The notes under the pieces were generated by a model. The model did not search any database. It was not told where the DNA came from and saw nothing but the letters and a program-made list of their open reading frames with translations. Both the position numbers and the translations under genes were made by a program. Source: Listeria innocua (lineage in GTDB: Bacteria > Bacillota > Bacilli > Lactobacillales > Listeriaceae). From it: DNA of 64,000 nucleotides. Positions 27,063 to 36,549 of this stretch are shown piece by piece (within the stretch, counting starts at the first letter, position 1; each line of letters opens with the position of its first letter). The DNA lies in contig NZ_CP117229.1 of assembly GCF_028596125.1 (NCBI RefSeq), positions 976,001 through 1,040,000 on the forward strand, written 5' to 3'.

Positions 27063-27545
27063 TTGTCGTTCCGCTATTAAATGCGGCAATTCAGGTATAA
27101 TTAATTTTTCCGTAGCGAGTCTCGAAGCATTACTTGACCCCGGTAAGGCAAAAATCAGCAAACCGCTCTTCGAAAAACCTGCAAAAGCACGAGATACCAT
27201 CGCGCGGCTACCAACTTCTTCGTAACTAAGCATCCGAAAAATTTCTCCAAAACCAGGAATTTCTTGCTGAATAGTTGCGAATAAAGCTTCATAAGTAACA
27301 TCGCGCTTAGCAATTCCCGTACCGCCATTTGTAATTAAACAAAAGGAACCGTTAGCTGCTAATTTGTCCATTTCCTGTTTTATACGAGGGGCGTCGTCAG
27401 GAACAATAACCCGTGTAATCACTTGATGCCCCGCAGCTTCTAACAAAGATTGAATCAGTTTGCCGCTCGTATCGGTTTCTAAATTCCTTGTATCACTAAT
27501 CGTCAAAATACTACAAGTTACCTTAATAAACGTTTTTTGCTCCAT
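27057..27545 (-). CDS. moaB: MoaB/Mog-type molybdopterin adenylyltransferase
   Basis: A 162-residue MoCF-domain protein that adenylylates molybdopterin or prepares it for metal insertion by MoeA. Motifs TISDTR, TNGGTGIAKRDVT and LPGSSNA are visible. It is transcribed leftward after moeB, 11 nt apart, from the promoter region near 28600. Bacillus MoaB is the closest type by size. Confidence 0.92.
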   Translation of the reverse strand: MEQKTFIKVTCSILTISDTRNLETDTSGKLIQSLLEAAGHQVITRVIVPDDAPRIKQEMDKLAANGSFCLITNGGTGIAKRDVTYEALFATIQQEIPGFGEIFRMLSYEEVGSRAMVSRAFAGFSKSGLLIFALPGSSNASRLATEKLIIPELPHLIAERQK

Positions 27546-27556
27546 AACTTCCTCCC

Positions 27557-28564
27557 TTAATTAAAAAATAGTTGGTATATTTTCTTTGCCTCCGCTAAAT
27601 TTTCAGTTCCATGCAGTAAAACACGACCATTTTTAAAAATAACAAATTGATATTTTTCATAATTAAAACTTAGTAAAGCTGGATTTTCCGTATAAATCAT
27701 TTTTTGTTCCGCTAATCGTTGTTTTATTTCGCGGAAGTTACTTTTATTTTTAAGGTGAAACTGTACGGTATCTCGTCCACAAAGTGCGATAGTTTGCTTA
27801 GAAAAGGGTACTTCCGAACGTACTTTTTCAGGTGAGCAGCCTGTGCAGTGAGGGCGTTTTTTGACAACTAGAGATTGGAAATTCAACTGCCAATTATCTA
27901 TTTGATAGTATGTATTTGCGGTGAAATCAGGGTTTAAAATCATTTGTGTAAGTAACGAAACTTGCATTCCCGCGACCATCGGAATGAGCGCGCCATCAAC
28001 TCCAATAATATCGCAACTTGCAGCATTTGTTTGGGGAATATCACCAAGCAAACAGTGTAAACAAGCAGAGTCAGGAGGGATAATCGGCATAAGATTAGCA
28101 TAATTTCCCGCACAAGAAGTAAAAATCCAAGGAATTTGATGGATAAAACAAAATTGGTTTAAAAAATCGCGAGTCATAAAATTATCCGTACAATCAAGTA
28201 TGTAATCAATTTTCTTAGCAAAAGGGGTTAAACTTGTCATATTCGCATCGTCAACAATATATTCCACTTCAATCTCGCTGTTAATTAACAATAGTGCTTT
28301 CTGTGCCGCATACGCTTTTGCTTGTTTCTCGAGCGCATCTAGTTCTGTATAAAGTGATTGTCGTTGTAAATTACTTAATTCTACATAATCGCGGTCAATT
28401 AAAATCAATTTCCCAAAACCCATGCGCGCACAAATTTCCGCCGCGTAGGAACCAATTGCCCCAACACCAACAATCAGAATCGTTTTCGAAAGCAATTTCT
28501 CTTGACCGATTTCACCTATATTTGCGACTCGCATTTGTCTATCATAACGTTCCAAGTTTTCCAC
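27557..28564 (-). CDS. moeB: MoeB/ThiF-type adenylyltransferase (MoaD activating enzyme)
   Basis: A 335-residue E1-like protein. The ATP-binding loop GVGAIGS (about 33-39), RQSLY, DCTDNF and two CxxC zinc pairs (CLHC about 166-169 and CTGC about 241-244) are present. About 85 extra residues follow the E1 core; this tail is not rhodanese-like by eye and is unassigned. By context it activates MoaD, though ThiS activation is also possible for this family. Divergent from the flavin-reductase-like gene. Confidence 0.9.
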   Translation of the reverse strand: MENLERYDRQMRVANIGEIGQEKLLSKTILIVGVGAIGSYAAEICARMGFGKLILIDRDYVELSNLQRQSLYTELDALEKQAKAYAAQKALLLINSEIEVEYIVDDANMTSLTPFAKKIDYILDCTDNFMTRDFLNQFCFIHQIPWIFTSCAGNYANLMPIIPPDSACLHCLLGDIPQTNAASCDIIGVDGALIPMVAGMQVSLLTQMILNPDFTANTYYQIDNWQLNFQSLVVKKRPHCTGCSPEKVRSEVPFSKQTIALCGRDTVQFHLKNKSNFREIKQRLAEQKMIYTENPALLSFNYEKYQFVIFKNGRVLLHGTENLAEAKKIYQLFFN

Positions 28565-28630
28565 CTTCTTTCCTATTTATTTTACCAGAAAATCACTGTA
28601 AGAAGCTATCTACGAGGTTCCGATTTATTC

Positions 28631-28659
28631 TTGTAATTCCACTTCACGAACTTTATAAT
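28631..28659 (+). promoter_or_regulatory. Promoter of the flavin reductase-like gene
   Basis: TTGTAA (28631-28636), a 17-bp spacer and a perfect TATAAT (28654-28659), about 32 nt before the start codon. Confidence 0.85.
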
Positions 28660-28691
28660 AGAAAGAAACTTAAAACCTAGAGGTGCTAACT

Positions 28692-29243
28692 ATGAAAAAG
28701 AAACTAGACACAACCAAATTTTATCCTGCTTATCCAGTTTTTCTATTAACTTACTTAAATGAACTAGGAGAAGCACAAATGTCAACGGGATCCTCATCGT
28801 ATACACTTGGAGATACTTTAGTCATTGGTATATCTGCCGAAAGTAACGCGAGCAACTATTTAAAACCGGGAGAGAAATTCGCCGTGAATTTTCCGACCAC
28901 TAAACAGTTCGATTTAATTGAACAAGGTGGCTTTTCATCCGGAAAGCGTATCGATAAAGTAAAAGAATACCAGATTGAGCTAACCAAAAGTGAAAGCGGA
29001 GCACTATACATAGATTCATGCCCGATTATTTTTGAATGTACGGTAGGTCAAACGATTAGAGATGCTGACTATCATACTGTTTTTGCTAAAATTGACACAC
29101 GTTTAATGGAGGAAACTTTAATTGATACAGCTGGTAATTTCGTACATGATGAACTAGACTTAGTTCTTTTTTCAGGCGATGCTTATGAACGTAAATTTCG
29201 CAAGTTAGATATAAAAATAGAAAAAGTTGGCGGACATTTATAA
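28692..29243 (+). CDS. Flavin reductase-like (FMN-binding split-barrel) protein
   Basis: A 183-residue protein resembling the flavin reductase/DIM6-NTAB family, with the FMN-contact type segments PVFLLTYLNE, STGSSSYTLGDTLVIGIS and ACTVG-like FECTVGQT. Substrate unknown. The ATG at 28692 is chosen, 7 nt behind AGAGGTG, over a GTG three codons earlier that sits within that site. It is monocistronic with its own promoter and terminator. Its location beside molybdopterin genes does not by itself imply a role in that pathway. Confidence 0.78.
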   Translation: MKKKLDTTKFYPAYPVFLLTYLNELGEAQMSTGSSSYTLGDTLVIGISAESNASNYLKPGEKFAVNFPTTKQFDLIEQGGFSSGKRIDKVKEYQIELTKSESGALYIDSCPIIFECTVGQTIRDADYHTVFAKIDTRLMEETLIDTAGNFVHDELDLVLFSGDAYERKFRKLDIKIEKVGGHL

Positions 29244-29244
29244 A

Positions 29245-29286
29245 ATAAAAACCCCACAGGATATAGATTCCTGCGGGGTTTTATTC
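29245..29286. terminator. Bidirectional terminator between the flavin reductase-like gene and def
   Basis: AAAACCCC-CAGGA pairs with TCCTG-GGGGTTTT (one internal mismatch), flanked by A- and T-runs. Confidence 0.9.
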
Positions 29287-29289
29287 ATT

Positions 29290-29841
29290 TCATCCAAATA
29301 CATCCACATCAGGTGGCAAGTAAGATGGATTTTCTTTATTAATATGGTCATAAAACATAACGCCATTCAAATGATCAATTTCATGTTGCACAACAATTGC
29401 TGGATAGCCTTTAAAACGGAGCTTAAGTGGCGTACCATTTTCATCAAAGGCATCAATTGTCACTCGTTCACTACGTACAACATAACCAGGAACTTCACGG
29501 TCAACGGAAAGGCAACCTTCTCCACCAGAAAGACAAGCTTGTTGTACAGAATGGCTACGAATTTTTGGATTATAAAGCACATAACTATAAAGACGATCTT
29601 TTTCATCGTGTACATGGATAGCTAGGAAACGTTTTGTTACAGCTAGTTGTGGAGCCGCAATTCCAACACCACCACGCAAACCGTATTTTTCTGCTAACTC
29701 TTCATCCTGACTATTAATTAGAAACTCGAGCATATCGTGCCCTAATTTTTTTTCTTCATCTGAAAGCGGGAAAGTCACTTCTGTTGCAACTTCGCGAAGT
29801 GCTGGATGACCTTCTCGTACAATATCGTCCATTGTAAGCAT
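29290..29841 (-). CDS. def: Peptide deformylase
   Basis: A 183-residue metalloenzyme removing the N-formyl group from new proteins. All three family motifs are intact: [10 protein letters not shown] (about 58-67), EGCLSV (about 109-114) and HEIDHLNG (about 154-161). Size and the [11 protein letters not shown] start match the Bacillus DefB/YkrB type. GGAGAG lies 9 nt upstream. In Bacillus the gene sits between ykrA and pdhA; here it is next to pdhA but separated from the ykrA homologue by the whole molybdenum block. Confidence 0.96.
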
Positions 29842-29986
29842 GATTTGATTCTCTCCTGTTCTTTAATAACATATCCTTATTTTAACAAAAGAACGAAAAA
29901 AAAGGAATGAAATATTACTTTCCAAGAAAAAACCGTGTTTTCATAGGACTAAAGGCATATTTGTTAAAAATAGCAAAGTTTAAATA

Positions 29987-30022
29987 ACGAACATTTATAA
30001 ATAAAATATATATATTGTTCGT
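29987..30022. repeat. Inverted repeat ACGAACA ... TGTTCGT
   Basis: Perfect 7-bp arms at 29987-29993 and 30016-30022 flank a 22-bp AT-only core. It is too far from def or pdhA to assign. It may be an operator or a weak hairpin. Confidence 0.5.
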
Positions 30023-30049
30023 ATAAATGAAACGGTAAAAAATTTTATA

Positions 30050-30069
30050 AGTTTGTGAATTCACAAACT
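30050..30069. promoter_or_regulatory. Perfect 20-bp palindrome, operator-like
   Basis: AGTTTGTGAATTCACAAACT is perfectly symmetric. Its centre is about 58 bp before the start expected from the extended -10 at 30103-30111 (TGT plus GATAAT), the usual distance for a Crp/Fnr-type activator. The half-site TTGTGAA also recalls Rex, but the 4-bp Rex spacer is absent. Confidence 0.6.
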
Positions 30070-30202
30070 AACAATATTTTATAAATAAAACTTCGGAATA
30101 GGTGTGATAATGCGAGAGTTGCAATATTATATAACAGTTTGCATCTGTTTTATCTTTTTTTAATACAGAACTGGAAAGCGAATGATTTAAGTTATAATGC
30201 CA

Positions 30203-30217
30203 TTGTAAGCGATAAAA
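30203..30217. promoter_or_regulatory. Candidate CcpA cre site upstream of pdhA
   Basis: TTGTAAGCGATAAAA agrees with the degenerate cre consensus (WTGNAANCGNWNNCW) at all fixed positions but one. It lies about 20 bp upstream of the -35 of the promoter at 30236. Match by eye only. Confidence 0.4.
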
Positions 30218-30235
30218 TAATTAGAGATTAACTTA

Positions 30236-30264
30236 TTGACTTCATAATCTTGGTAGTGTAAATT
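30236..30264 (+). promoter_or_regulatory. Sigma-A promoter in the pdh leader
   Basis: TTGACT (30236-30241), 17-bp spacer, TAAATT (30259-30264). It would start RNA near 30271, about 400 nt before pdhA. Confidence 0.65.
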
Positions 30265-30270
30265 AAGAGA

Positions 30271-30354
30271 GAAGATTAGTGTATTAATAAAATTCTTGTT
30301 TTTGAGTAAAACAGAATTAACATTTTAAATAAAAGGAAAGTTCCTGTTTTTTTA
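30271..30354 (+). ncRNA. Possible short leader RNA or attenuated transcript
   Basis: From the predicted start near 30271 to a terminator-like hairpin: AAAACAG with following AA (30308-30316) pairs with TT-C-CTGTTTT (about 30340-30350) and runs into T residues. The product would be about 80 nt. Pairing is AT-rich and moderate, so it may be an attenuator for pdhA or not real. Confidence 0.3.
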
Positions 30355-30361
30355 TGAAACA

Positions 30362-30389
30362 TTGTGAAGGAATGAATGTTTTTTCACAA
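30362..30389. promoter_or_regulatory. TTGTGAA/TTCACAA inverted repeat, Rex-like half-sites
   Basis: Perfect 7-bp arms at 30362-30368 and 30383-30389 are separated by 14 bp. The canonical Rex operator has the same half-sites 4 bp apart, so the spacing is wrong by about one helical turn (10 bp). Confidence 0.4.
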
Positions 30390-30656
30390 ACTCTCTTAAA
30401 ACCCATGTTTTCAATGAGGATTTTGTGGTAATAACTGGAGAGGCTGCGTAATTAGTTGATAGGAATTTAGAAAAAAGCTTCCGGAATCTGCTTCTTTCTA
30501 TAGAATAACTTTTCTTTTTACTACGCTATTATAATTAATACACAATCAGGATGGCAGTTTTAAAAGAATCCATTTAGATGGGTAAATGACCGGACGAGCG
30601 TTACATAAAACGCATACCTAACTAATGAAGAATTTGAAACTGTACAATGTGAATGA

Positions 30657-31790
<1,134 letters not shown>

Positions 31791-31792
31791 TC

Positions 31793-32770
31793 ATGGCGCA
31801 AAAAACAATGATTCAAGCGATTACAGATGCGCTTGCAGTAGAACTTGAAAAAGACGAAAACGTATTAGTTTTTGGGGAAGACGTTGGTAAAAACGGCGGC
31901 GTATTCCGTGCAACAGAAGGATTACAAGAAAAATTTGGCGAAGATCGTGTATTCGATACTCCTCTAGCAGAATCTGGTATCGGTGGTCTTGCTATCGGTC
32001 TTGCACTTGAAGGTTTCCGTCCAGTTCCAGAAATTCAATTCTTCGGTTTCGTATTTGAAGTAATGGATTCCGTTGCTGGTCAAATGGCTCGTATGCGTTA
32101 CCGTACAGGCGGAACTCGTACTGCTCCAATTACAATTCGCGCACCTTTTGGTGGTGGAGTTCATACACCAGAAATGCACGCTGATAACTTAGAAGGATTA
32201 ATGGCTCAATCTCCTGGTTTAAAAGTGGTAATTCCTTCCACTCCATACGATGCAAAAGGTCTTTTAATCTCTGCAATTCGTGATAACGATCCTGTTATTT
32301 TCTTAGAGCATATGAAATTATATCGTTCTTTCCGTGAAGAAGTTCCAGAAGGCGAATACACAGTAGAAATTGGTAAAGCAGCTGTTCGTCGTGAAGGTAC
32401 TGATGTTTCTATCATCACTTACGGTGCAATGGTACAAGAATCAATGAAAGCAGCAGAAGCTCTTGAAAAAGATGGCGTATCTGTAGAAGTTATCGATTTA
32501 CGTACAATTAGCCCAATTGATGTGGAAACAATCATTGCTTCCGTTAAGAAAACAAACCGTGCTGTAGTAGTTCAAGAAGCACAAAAACAAGCAGGTATTG
32601 CAGCTAATATCGTTGCAGAAATTAACGACCATGCAATCCTTTCTCTAGAAGCACCAGTTATGCGTGTTGCTGCTCCAGATAGCGTATTCCCGTTCTCTCA
32701 AGCAGAAACAGTTTGGTTACCAAATCATAACGATATCATTGAACGAGTAAAAGAAGTTATTGCATTTTAA
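31793..32770 (+). CDS. pdhB: Pyruvate dehydrogenase E1 component, beta subunit
   Basis: A 325-residue transketolase-like subunit that forms the alpha2-beta2 E1 with PdhA. The cofactor-contact region [17 protein letters not shown] (about 28-44) and [17 protein letters not shown] are typical. It starts 3 nt after pdhA. About 110 nt separate it from pdhC, with a hairpin and perhaps a second promoter in the gap. Confidence 0.97.
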   Translation: MAQKTMIQAITDALAVELEKDENVLVFGEDVGKNGGVFRATEGLQEKFGEDRVFDTPLAESGIGGLAIGLALEGFRPVPEIQFFGFVFEVMDSVAGQMARMRYRTGGTRTAPITIRAPFGGGVHTPEMHADNLEGLMAQSPGLKVVIPSTPYDAKGLLISAIRDNDPVIFLEHMKLYRSFREEVPEGEYTVEIGKAAVRREGTDVSIITYGAMVQESMKAAEALEKDGVSVEVIDLRTISPIDVETIIASVKKTNRAVVVQEAQKQAGIAANIVAEINDHAILSLEAPVMRVAAPDSVFPFSQAETVWLPNHNDIIERVKEVIAF

Positions 32771-32831
32771 TTCATAATGACCGTTTTAAAACTTATGGGG
32801 AGTTTTAGAAGGGGAAAGAAATATTTTTATA

Positions 32832-32858
32832 CTAAGGTTCAGTTTATCTGAACCTTAG
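32832..32858 (+). other. Perfect 11-bp hairpin between pdhB and pdhC
   Basis: CTAAGGTTCAG (32832-32842) and CTGAACCTTAG (32848-32858) enclose a 5-nt loop with no T-run after. It could mark an mRNA processing or 3' stability element separating pdhAB from pdhCD. A TATACT at 32828-32833 overlaps it and might be an internal -10. Confidence 0.7.
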
Positions 32859-32880
32859 AAATTACAGGAGGCTTAATAAA

Positions 32881-34515
32881 ATGGCATATTCATTTAAATT
32901 ACCGGATATCGGTGAAGGTATCCATGAAGGTGAAATCGTTAAATGGTTTGTACAACCAGGCGATAAGATTGAAGAAGATGAATCCCTATTTGAAGTACAA
33001 AACGACAAATCAGTGGAAGAAATCACTTCTCCAGTTTCAGGAACAATTAAAGAAATCAAAGTTGCTGAAGGTACAGTTGCTACAGTTGGACAAGTACTAG
33101 TAACATTTGATGGCGTAGAAGGTCACGAAGACGACGCCGAAGAAGAAAGCGCAGCACCAAAAGCAGAATCCACAGAATCAACTCCAGCACCCGCACAAGC
33201 TAGCGGAAAAGGAATTTTTGAATTCAAATTACCAGATATTGGTGAAGGAATTCATGAAGGCGAAATTGTTAAATGGTTTATTCAACCGGGCGATAAAGTA
33301 GAAGAAGATCAGTCCATTTTTGAAGTACAAAACGACAAATCTGTCGAAGAAATTACTTCTCCAGTAGATGGAACTGTTAAAGATATTTTAGTTAGTGAAG
33401 GTACAGTAGCGACAGTTGGTCAAGTATTAGTAACATTTGAAGGCGATTTTGAAGGAGAAGCTAGTCATGAATCTACTCCAGAATCCCCAGCAGAAGAAGC
33501 TGAACTTACAAACAACGATGCAACTTCCGCTCCAGCTACAGGTGGAAACGGAACTCCATCATCTAAAAAAGATCCTAATGGCCTTGTAATTGCAATGCCT
33601 TCTGTACGTAAATATGCTCGTGAAAAAGACGTTAATATCGCTGAAGTAGCAGGCTCTGGAAAAAATAACCGCGTAGTTAAAGCTGATATCGATGCTTTCC
33701 TAAACGGCGAACAACCAGCTGCAGCAACAACTACTGCTCAAACAGAAGAAAAAGCAGCAGCACCAAAAGCAGAAAAAGCAGCAGCAAAACAACCAGTTGC
33801 AAGCTCCGATGCTTACCCAGAAACACGCGAAAAATTAACACCAACTCGTCGTGCGATTGCAAAAGCAATGGTAAACTCAAAACATACAGCACCACACGTT
33901 ACTTTAATGGACGAAATCGAAGTAACTGCACTTATGGCTCACCGCAAACGTTTCAAAGAAGTAGCTGCCGAAAAAGGTATCAAACTTACTTTCTTACCTT
34001 ATATGGTGAAAGCTCTTGTTGCAACGCTTCGTGACTTCCCAGTGCTTAACACAACTTTAGATGATGCGACAGAAGAACTTGTTTACAAACATTACTTCAA
34101 CGTTGGTATCGCAGCAGATACAGACCACGGTTTATACGTGCCAGTAATTAAAAATGCTGATAAAAAATCCGTATTCCAAATTTCTGATGAAATCAACGAA
34201 CTAGCTGGAAAAGCACGTGATGGTAAATTAACAGCTGACGAAATGCGCCACGGTTCCGCAACTATTTCTAATATCGGTTCTGCCGGCGGACAATGGTTCA
34301 CTCCAGTAATTAATTACCCAGAAGTTGCTATCCTAGGTGTTGGTCGTATTGCTCAAAAACCTATCGTAAAAGATGGCGAAATTGTAGCAGCACCAGTACT
34401 AGCGCTTTCCTTGAGCTTTGACCACCGTGTAATTGACGGCGCGACTGCTCAAAAAGCAATGAACAATATTAAACGTTTATTAAACGACCCAGAATTATTA
34501 CTAATGGAGGTGTAA
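32881..34515 (+). CDS. pdhC: Dihydrolipoamide acetyltransferase (PDH E2) with two lipoyl domains
   Basis: A 544-residue core enzyme. Two lipoyl domains have attachment lysines K43 and K153 in identical [10 protein letters not shown] contexts, exactly 110 residues apart. Ala/Pro/Glu-rich linkers separate them from a peripheral-subunit binding domain (about 235-275, [12 protein letters not shown]) and from the catalytic domain with [10 protein letters not shown] near the C terminus. GGAGG precedes the ATG. Two lipoyl domains is one more than in Bacillus PdhC, but known in other Gram-positives. Confidence 0.97.
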   Translation: MAYSFKLPDIGEGIHEGEIVKWFVQPGDKIEEDESLFEVQNDKSVEEITSPVSGTIKEIKVAEGTVATVGQVLVTFDGVEGHEDDAEEESAAPKAESTESTPAPAQASGKGIFEFKLPDIGEGIHEGEIVKWFIQPGDKVEEDQSIFEVQNDKSVEEITSPVDGTVKDILVSEGTVATVGQVLVTFEGDFEGEASHESTPESPAEEAELTNNDATSAPATGGNGTPSSKKDPNGLVIAMPSVRKYAREKDVNIAEVAGSGKNNRVVKADIDAFLNGEQPAAATTTAQTEEKAAAPKAEKAAAKQPVASSDAYPETREKLTPTRRAIAKAMVNSKHTAPHVTLMDEIEVTALMAHRKRFKEVAAEKGIKLTFLPYMVKALVATLRDFPVLNTTLDDATEELVYKHYFNVGIAADTDHGLYVPVIKNADKKSVFQISDEINELAGKARDGKLTADEMRHGSATISNIGSAGGQWFTPVINYPEVAILGVGRIAQKPIVKDGEIVAAPVLALSLSFDHRVIDGATAQKAMNNIKRLLNDPELLLMEV

Positions 34516-34519
34516 CAAA

Positions 34520-35923
34520 ATGGTAGTAGGCGATTTTCCAGAAGAAAGAGACACCATAGTCATCGGTGCAGGCCCAGGTGGGTATGTAGCCGCAATCCGA
34601 GCTGCACAACTCGGACAAAAAGTTACCATTATTGAAAAAGAATATTACGGTGGTGTGTGCTTAAACGTTGGATGTATTCCTTCTAAAGCACTTATCACAA
34701 TCGGTCACCGTTTTAAAGAAGCTGGACACTCTGATAACATGGGTATTACAGCGGACAACGTGAACTTAGATTTCACAAAAGCACAAGAATGGAAAGGCGG
34801 CGTAGTTAACAAGCTTACATCAGGTGTTAAAGGCCTTCTTAAGAAAAATAAAGTTGAAATGTTAGAAGGAGAAGCGTTCTTCGTGGATGATCATTCCCTG
34901 CGTGTGATCCACCCTGACTCCGCTCAAACTTATACATTCAATAACGTTATCATTGCAACAGGATCTCGTCCAATCGAAATCCCAGGTTTCAAATATGGTA
35001 AACGTGTATTAAGCTCGACTGGTGCACTTGCATTAACTGAAGTTCCGAAAAAATTAGTCGTAATTGGCGGCGGATATATCGGAACAGAACTAGGTGGAGC
35101 ATTCGCTAACCTTGGTACAGAACTAACTATCCTTGAAGGCGGTCCAGAAATCTTACCAACATACGAAAAAGACATGGTTTCCCTAGTTAAACGTAATCTG
35201 AAAAGCAAAAACGTTGAAATGGTTACTAAAGCACTTGCAAAATCTGCTGAAGAAACTGAAAACGGCGTTAAAGTAACTTATGAAGCTAACGGTGAAACAA
35301 AAACTATCGAAGCTGATTATGTTTTAGTAACAGTAGGTCGTCGTCCAAATACAGACGAAATCGGTTTAGAACAAGCTGGCGTTAAAGTAACAGAACGCGG
35401 TTTAGTAGAAGTTGACAAACAAGGTCGCTCTAACGTTTCTAACATTTTCGCCATTGGTGACATCGTTCCTGGTGTTCCTCTAGCTCACAAAGCTAGCTAT
35501 GAAGCAAAAATCGCTGCTGAAGCAATTGCTGGCGAAAAAGCAGAAAACGATTATACAGCACTTCCAGCTGTTGTTTTCAGTGACCCAGAACTTGCAACAG
35601 TTGGTTTAACAGAAAAAGAAGCAAAAGAAAAAGGCTTTGATGTAAAAGCTGCTAAATTCCCATTCGGCGGTAACGGTCGTGCGCTTTCTTTAGATGCACC
35701 TGAAGGATTTGTTCGTCTAGTTACTCGTAAAGAAGATGGCCTAGTTATCGGTGCACAAGTTGCCGGAATGAACGCTTCTGATATTATTTCAGAAATCGGC
35801 TTAGCAATCGAATCAGGTATTACAGCTGAAGACATCGCGCTTACTATCCACGCTCATCCATCCCTTGGAGAGCTTACAATGGAAGCAGCTGAACTTGCTT
35901 TAGGTCGTCCAATTCACATGTAA
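34520..35923 (+). CDS. pdhD: Dihydrolipoamide dehydrogenase (PDH E3)
   Basis: A 467-residue FAD/NAD disulfide oxidoreductase that reoxidises the lipoyl groups. The FAD motif [10 protein letters not shown], redox-active [15 protein letters not shown] (two cysteines four residues apart), the NAD motif [10 protein letters not shown] and the C-terminal HAHPSLGE base motif are all intact. It starts 4 nt after pdhC. A clear terminator ends the operon. Confidence 0.97.
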   Translation: MVVGDFPEERDTIVIGAGPGGYVAAIRAAQLGQKVTIIEKEYYGGVCLNVGCIPSKALITIGHRFKEAGHSDNMGITADNVNLDFTKAQEWKGGVVNKLTSGVKGLLKKNKVEMLEGEAFFVDDHSLRVIHPDSAQTYTFNNVIIATGSRPIEIPGFKYGKRVLSSTGALALTEVPKKLVVIGGGYIGTELGGAFANLGTELTILEGGPEILPTYEKDMVSLVKRNLKSKNVEMVTKALAKSAEETENGVKVTYEANGETKTIEADYVLVTVGRRPNTDEIGLEQAGVKVTERGLVEVDKQGRSNVSNIFAIGDIVPGVPLAHKASYEAKIAAEAIAGEKAENDYTALPAVVFSDPELATVGLTEKEAKEKGFDVKAAKFPFGGNGRALSLDAPEGFVRLVTRKEDGLVIGAQVAGMNASDIISEIGLAIESGITAEDIALTIHAHPSLGELTMEAAELALGRPIHM

Positions 35924-35929
35924 TCAACT

Positions 35930-35972
35930 TAAAGCGGAAGTATCCTTTACGGGTATTTCCGCTTTTTATCTA
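35930..35972 (+). terminator. Terminator of the pdh operon
   Basis: AAAGCGGAAGTATCC (from 35931) pairs with GGGTATTTCCGCTTT through GU-tolerant pairing and runs into T residues. Confidence 0.9.
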
Positions 35973-36109
35973 TATAAATAAGTGCGTGATTTCACAAAAA
36001 CTCTTTTAGTTCATTTTTTGAAATATTTAAAGTATCCGTTTTAGAAAAAAAGGAGTATAATGTAACAAGTGAACGTAACAAGTCAAATCTAATTGAATCA
36101 GGTGAAAAA

Positions 36110-36421
36110 ATGGAGAAACAAACAGCAACTTGGAAGAAAGCTCTATTTTGGTTTGCGTATGTAGTAGCAGGAATTTGTTTTTTATTAACGATTGTGGCCT
36201 TTATTGTAGGATTTATTCATCACATGCATGATACAGGTGGATGGCGTTCCGTTATTCAAATTCTCGAAACCCCAATTACGGGCTTTGTAAAAATGACTGG
36301 TGGCTACATCGGTAAAGGAATCTTAGAAGTAATTATTCTTATTATCGTTAGCTATGTATTACCAATCTTCTTCTGTTTTGCAACGCATTATTTAAAAGTA
36401 AAACGACGTGAAATGGCTTAA
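36110..36421 (+). CDS. Small membrane protein of unknown function
   Basis: A 103-residue protein with two clear hydrophobic spans (about 14-36 and 72-94) and a short central amphipathic stretch (ETPITGFVKMTGGYIGKG). Both ends are basic. I do not recognise the family. It has a TATAAT about 50 nt upstream (36056-36061) without a clear -35, and its own terminator, so it is expressed separately from pdh. The reading frame is well supported by codon use and by GGTGAAAA before the ATG, which is only a modest ribosome site. Confidence 0.75.
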   Translation: MEKQTATWKKALFWFAYVVAGICFLLTIVAFIVGFIHHMHDTGGWRSVIQILETPITGFVKMTGGYIGKGILEVIILIIVSYVLPIFFCFATHYLKVKRREMA

Positions 36422-36435
36422 AATAAGATTATTTT

Positions 36436-36470
36436 GTAAAAAGCAAAGCGAATGAGCATTGCTTTTTATT
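36436..36470 (+). terminator. Terminator after the small membrane protein gene
   Basis: AAAAAGCAA-A-GC pairs with GC-A-TTGCTTTTT around a 6-nt loop, followed by T-rich sequence. Confidence 0.8.
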
Positions 36471-36549
36471 TATGCGGTCAAGTTATTTTATTTTTGCCGT
36501 AGAAGCATGCTAAAATAACAATAAGAGACTTGATGAGGAGGAGACCCAT

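Noticed and set aside
30109-30162. A 17-codon ATG frame (MRELQYYITVC start) after the extended -10 in the pdh upstream region
   Set aside because: Short, AT-driven, no good Shine-Dalgarno, and the ATG overlaps the -10 itself. Not listed as a gene.
30314-30332. Second PrfA-like word TTAACATTTTAAAT in the pdh leader
   Set aside because: Poor right half; expected by chance in AT-rich DNA.
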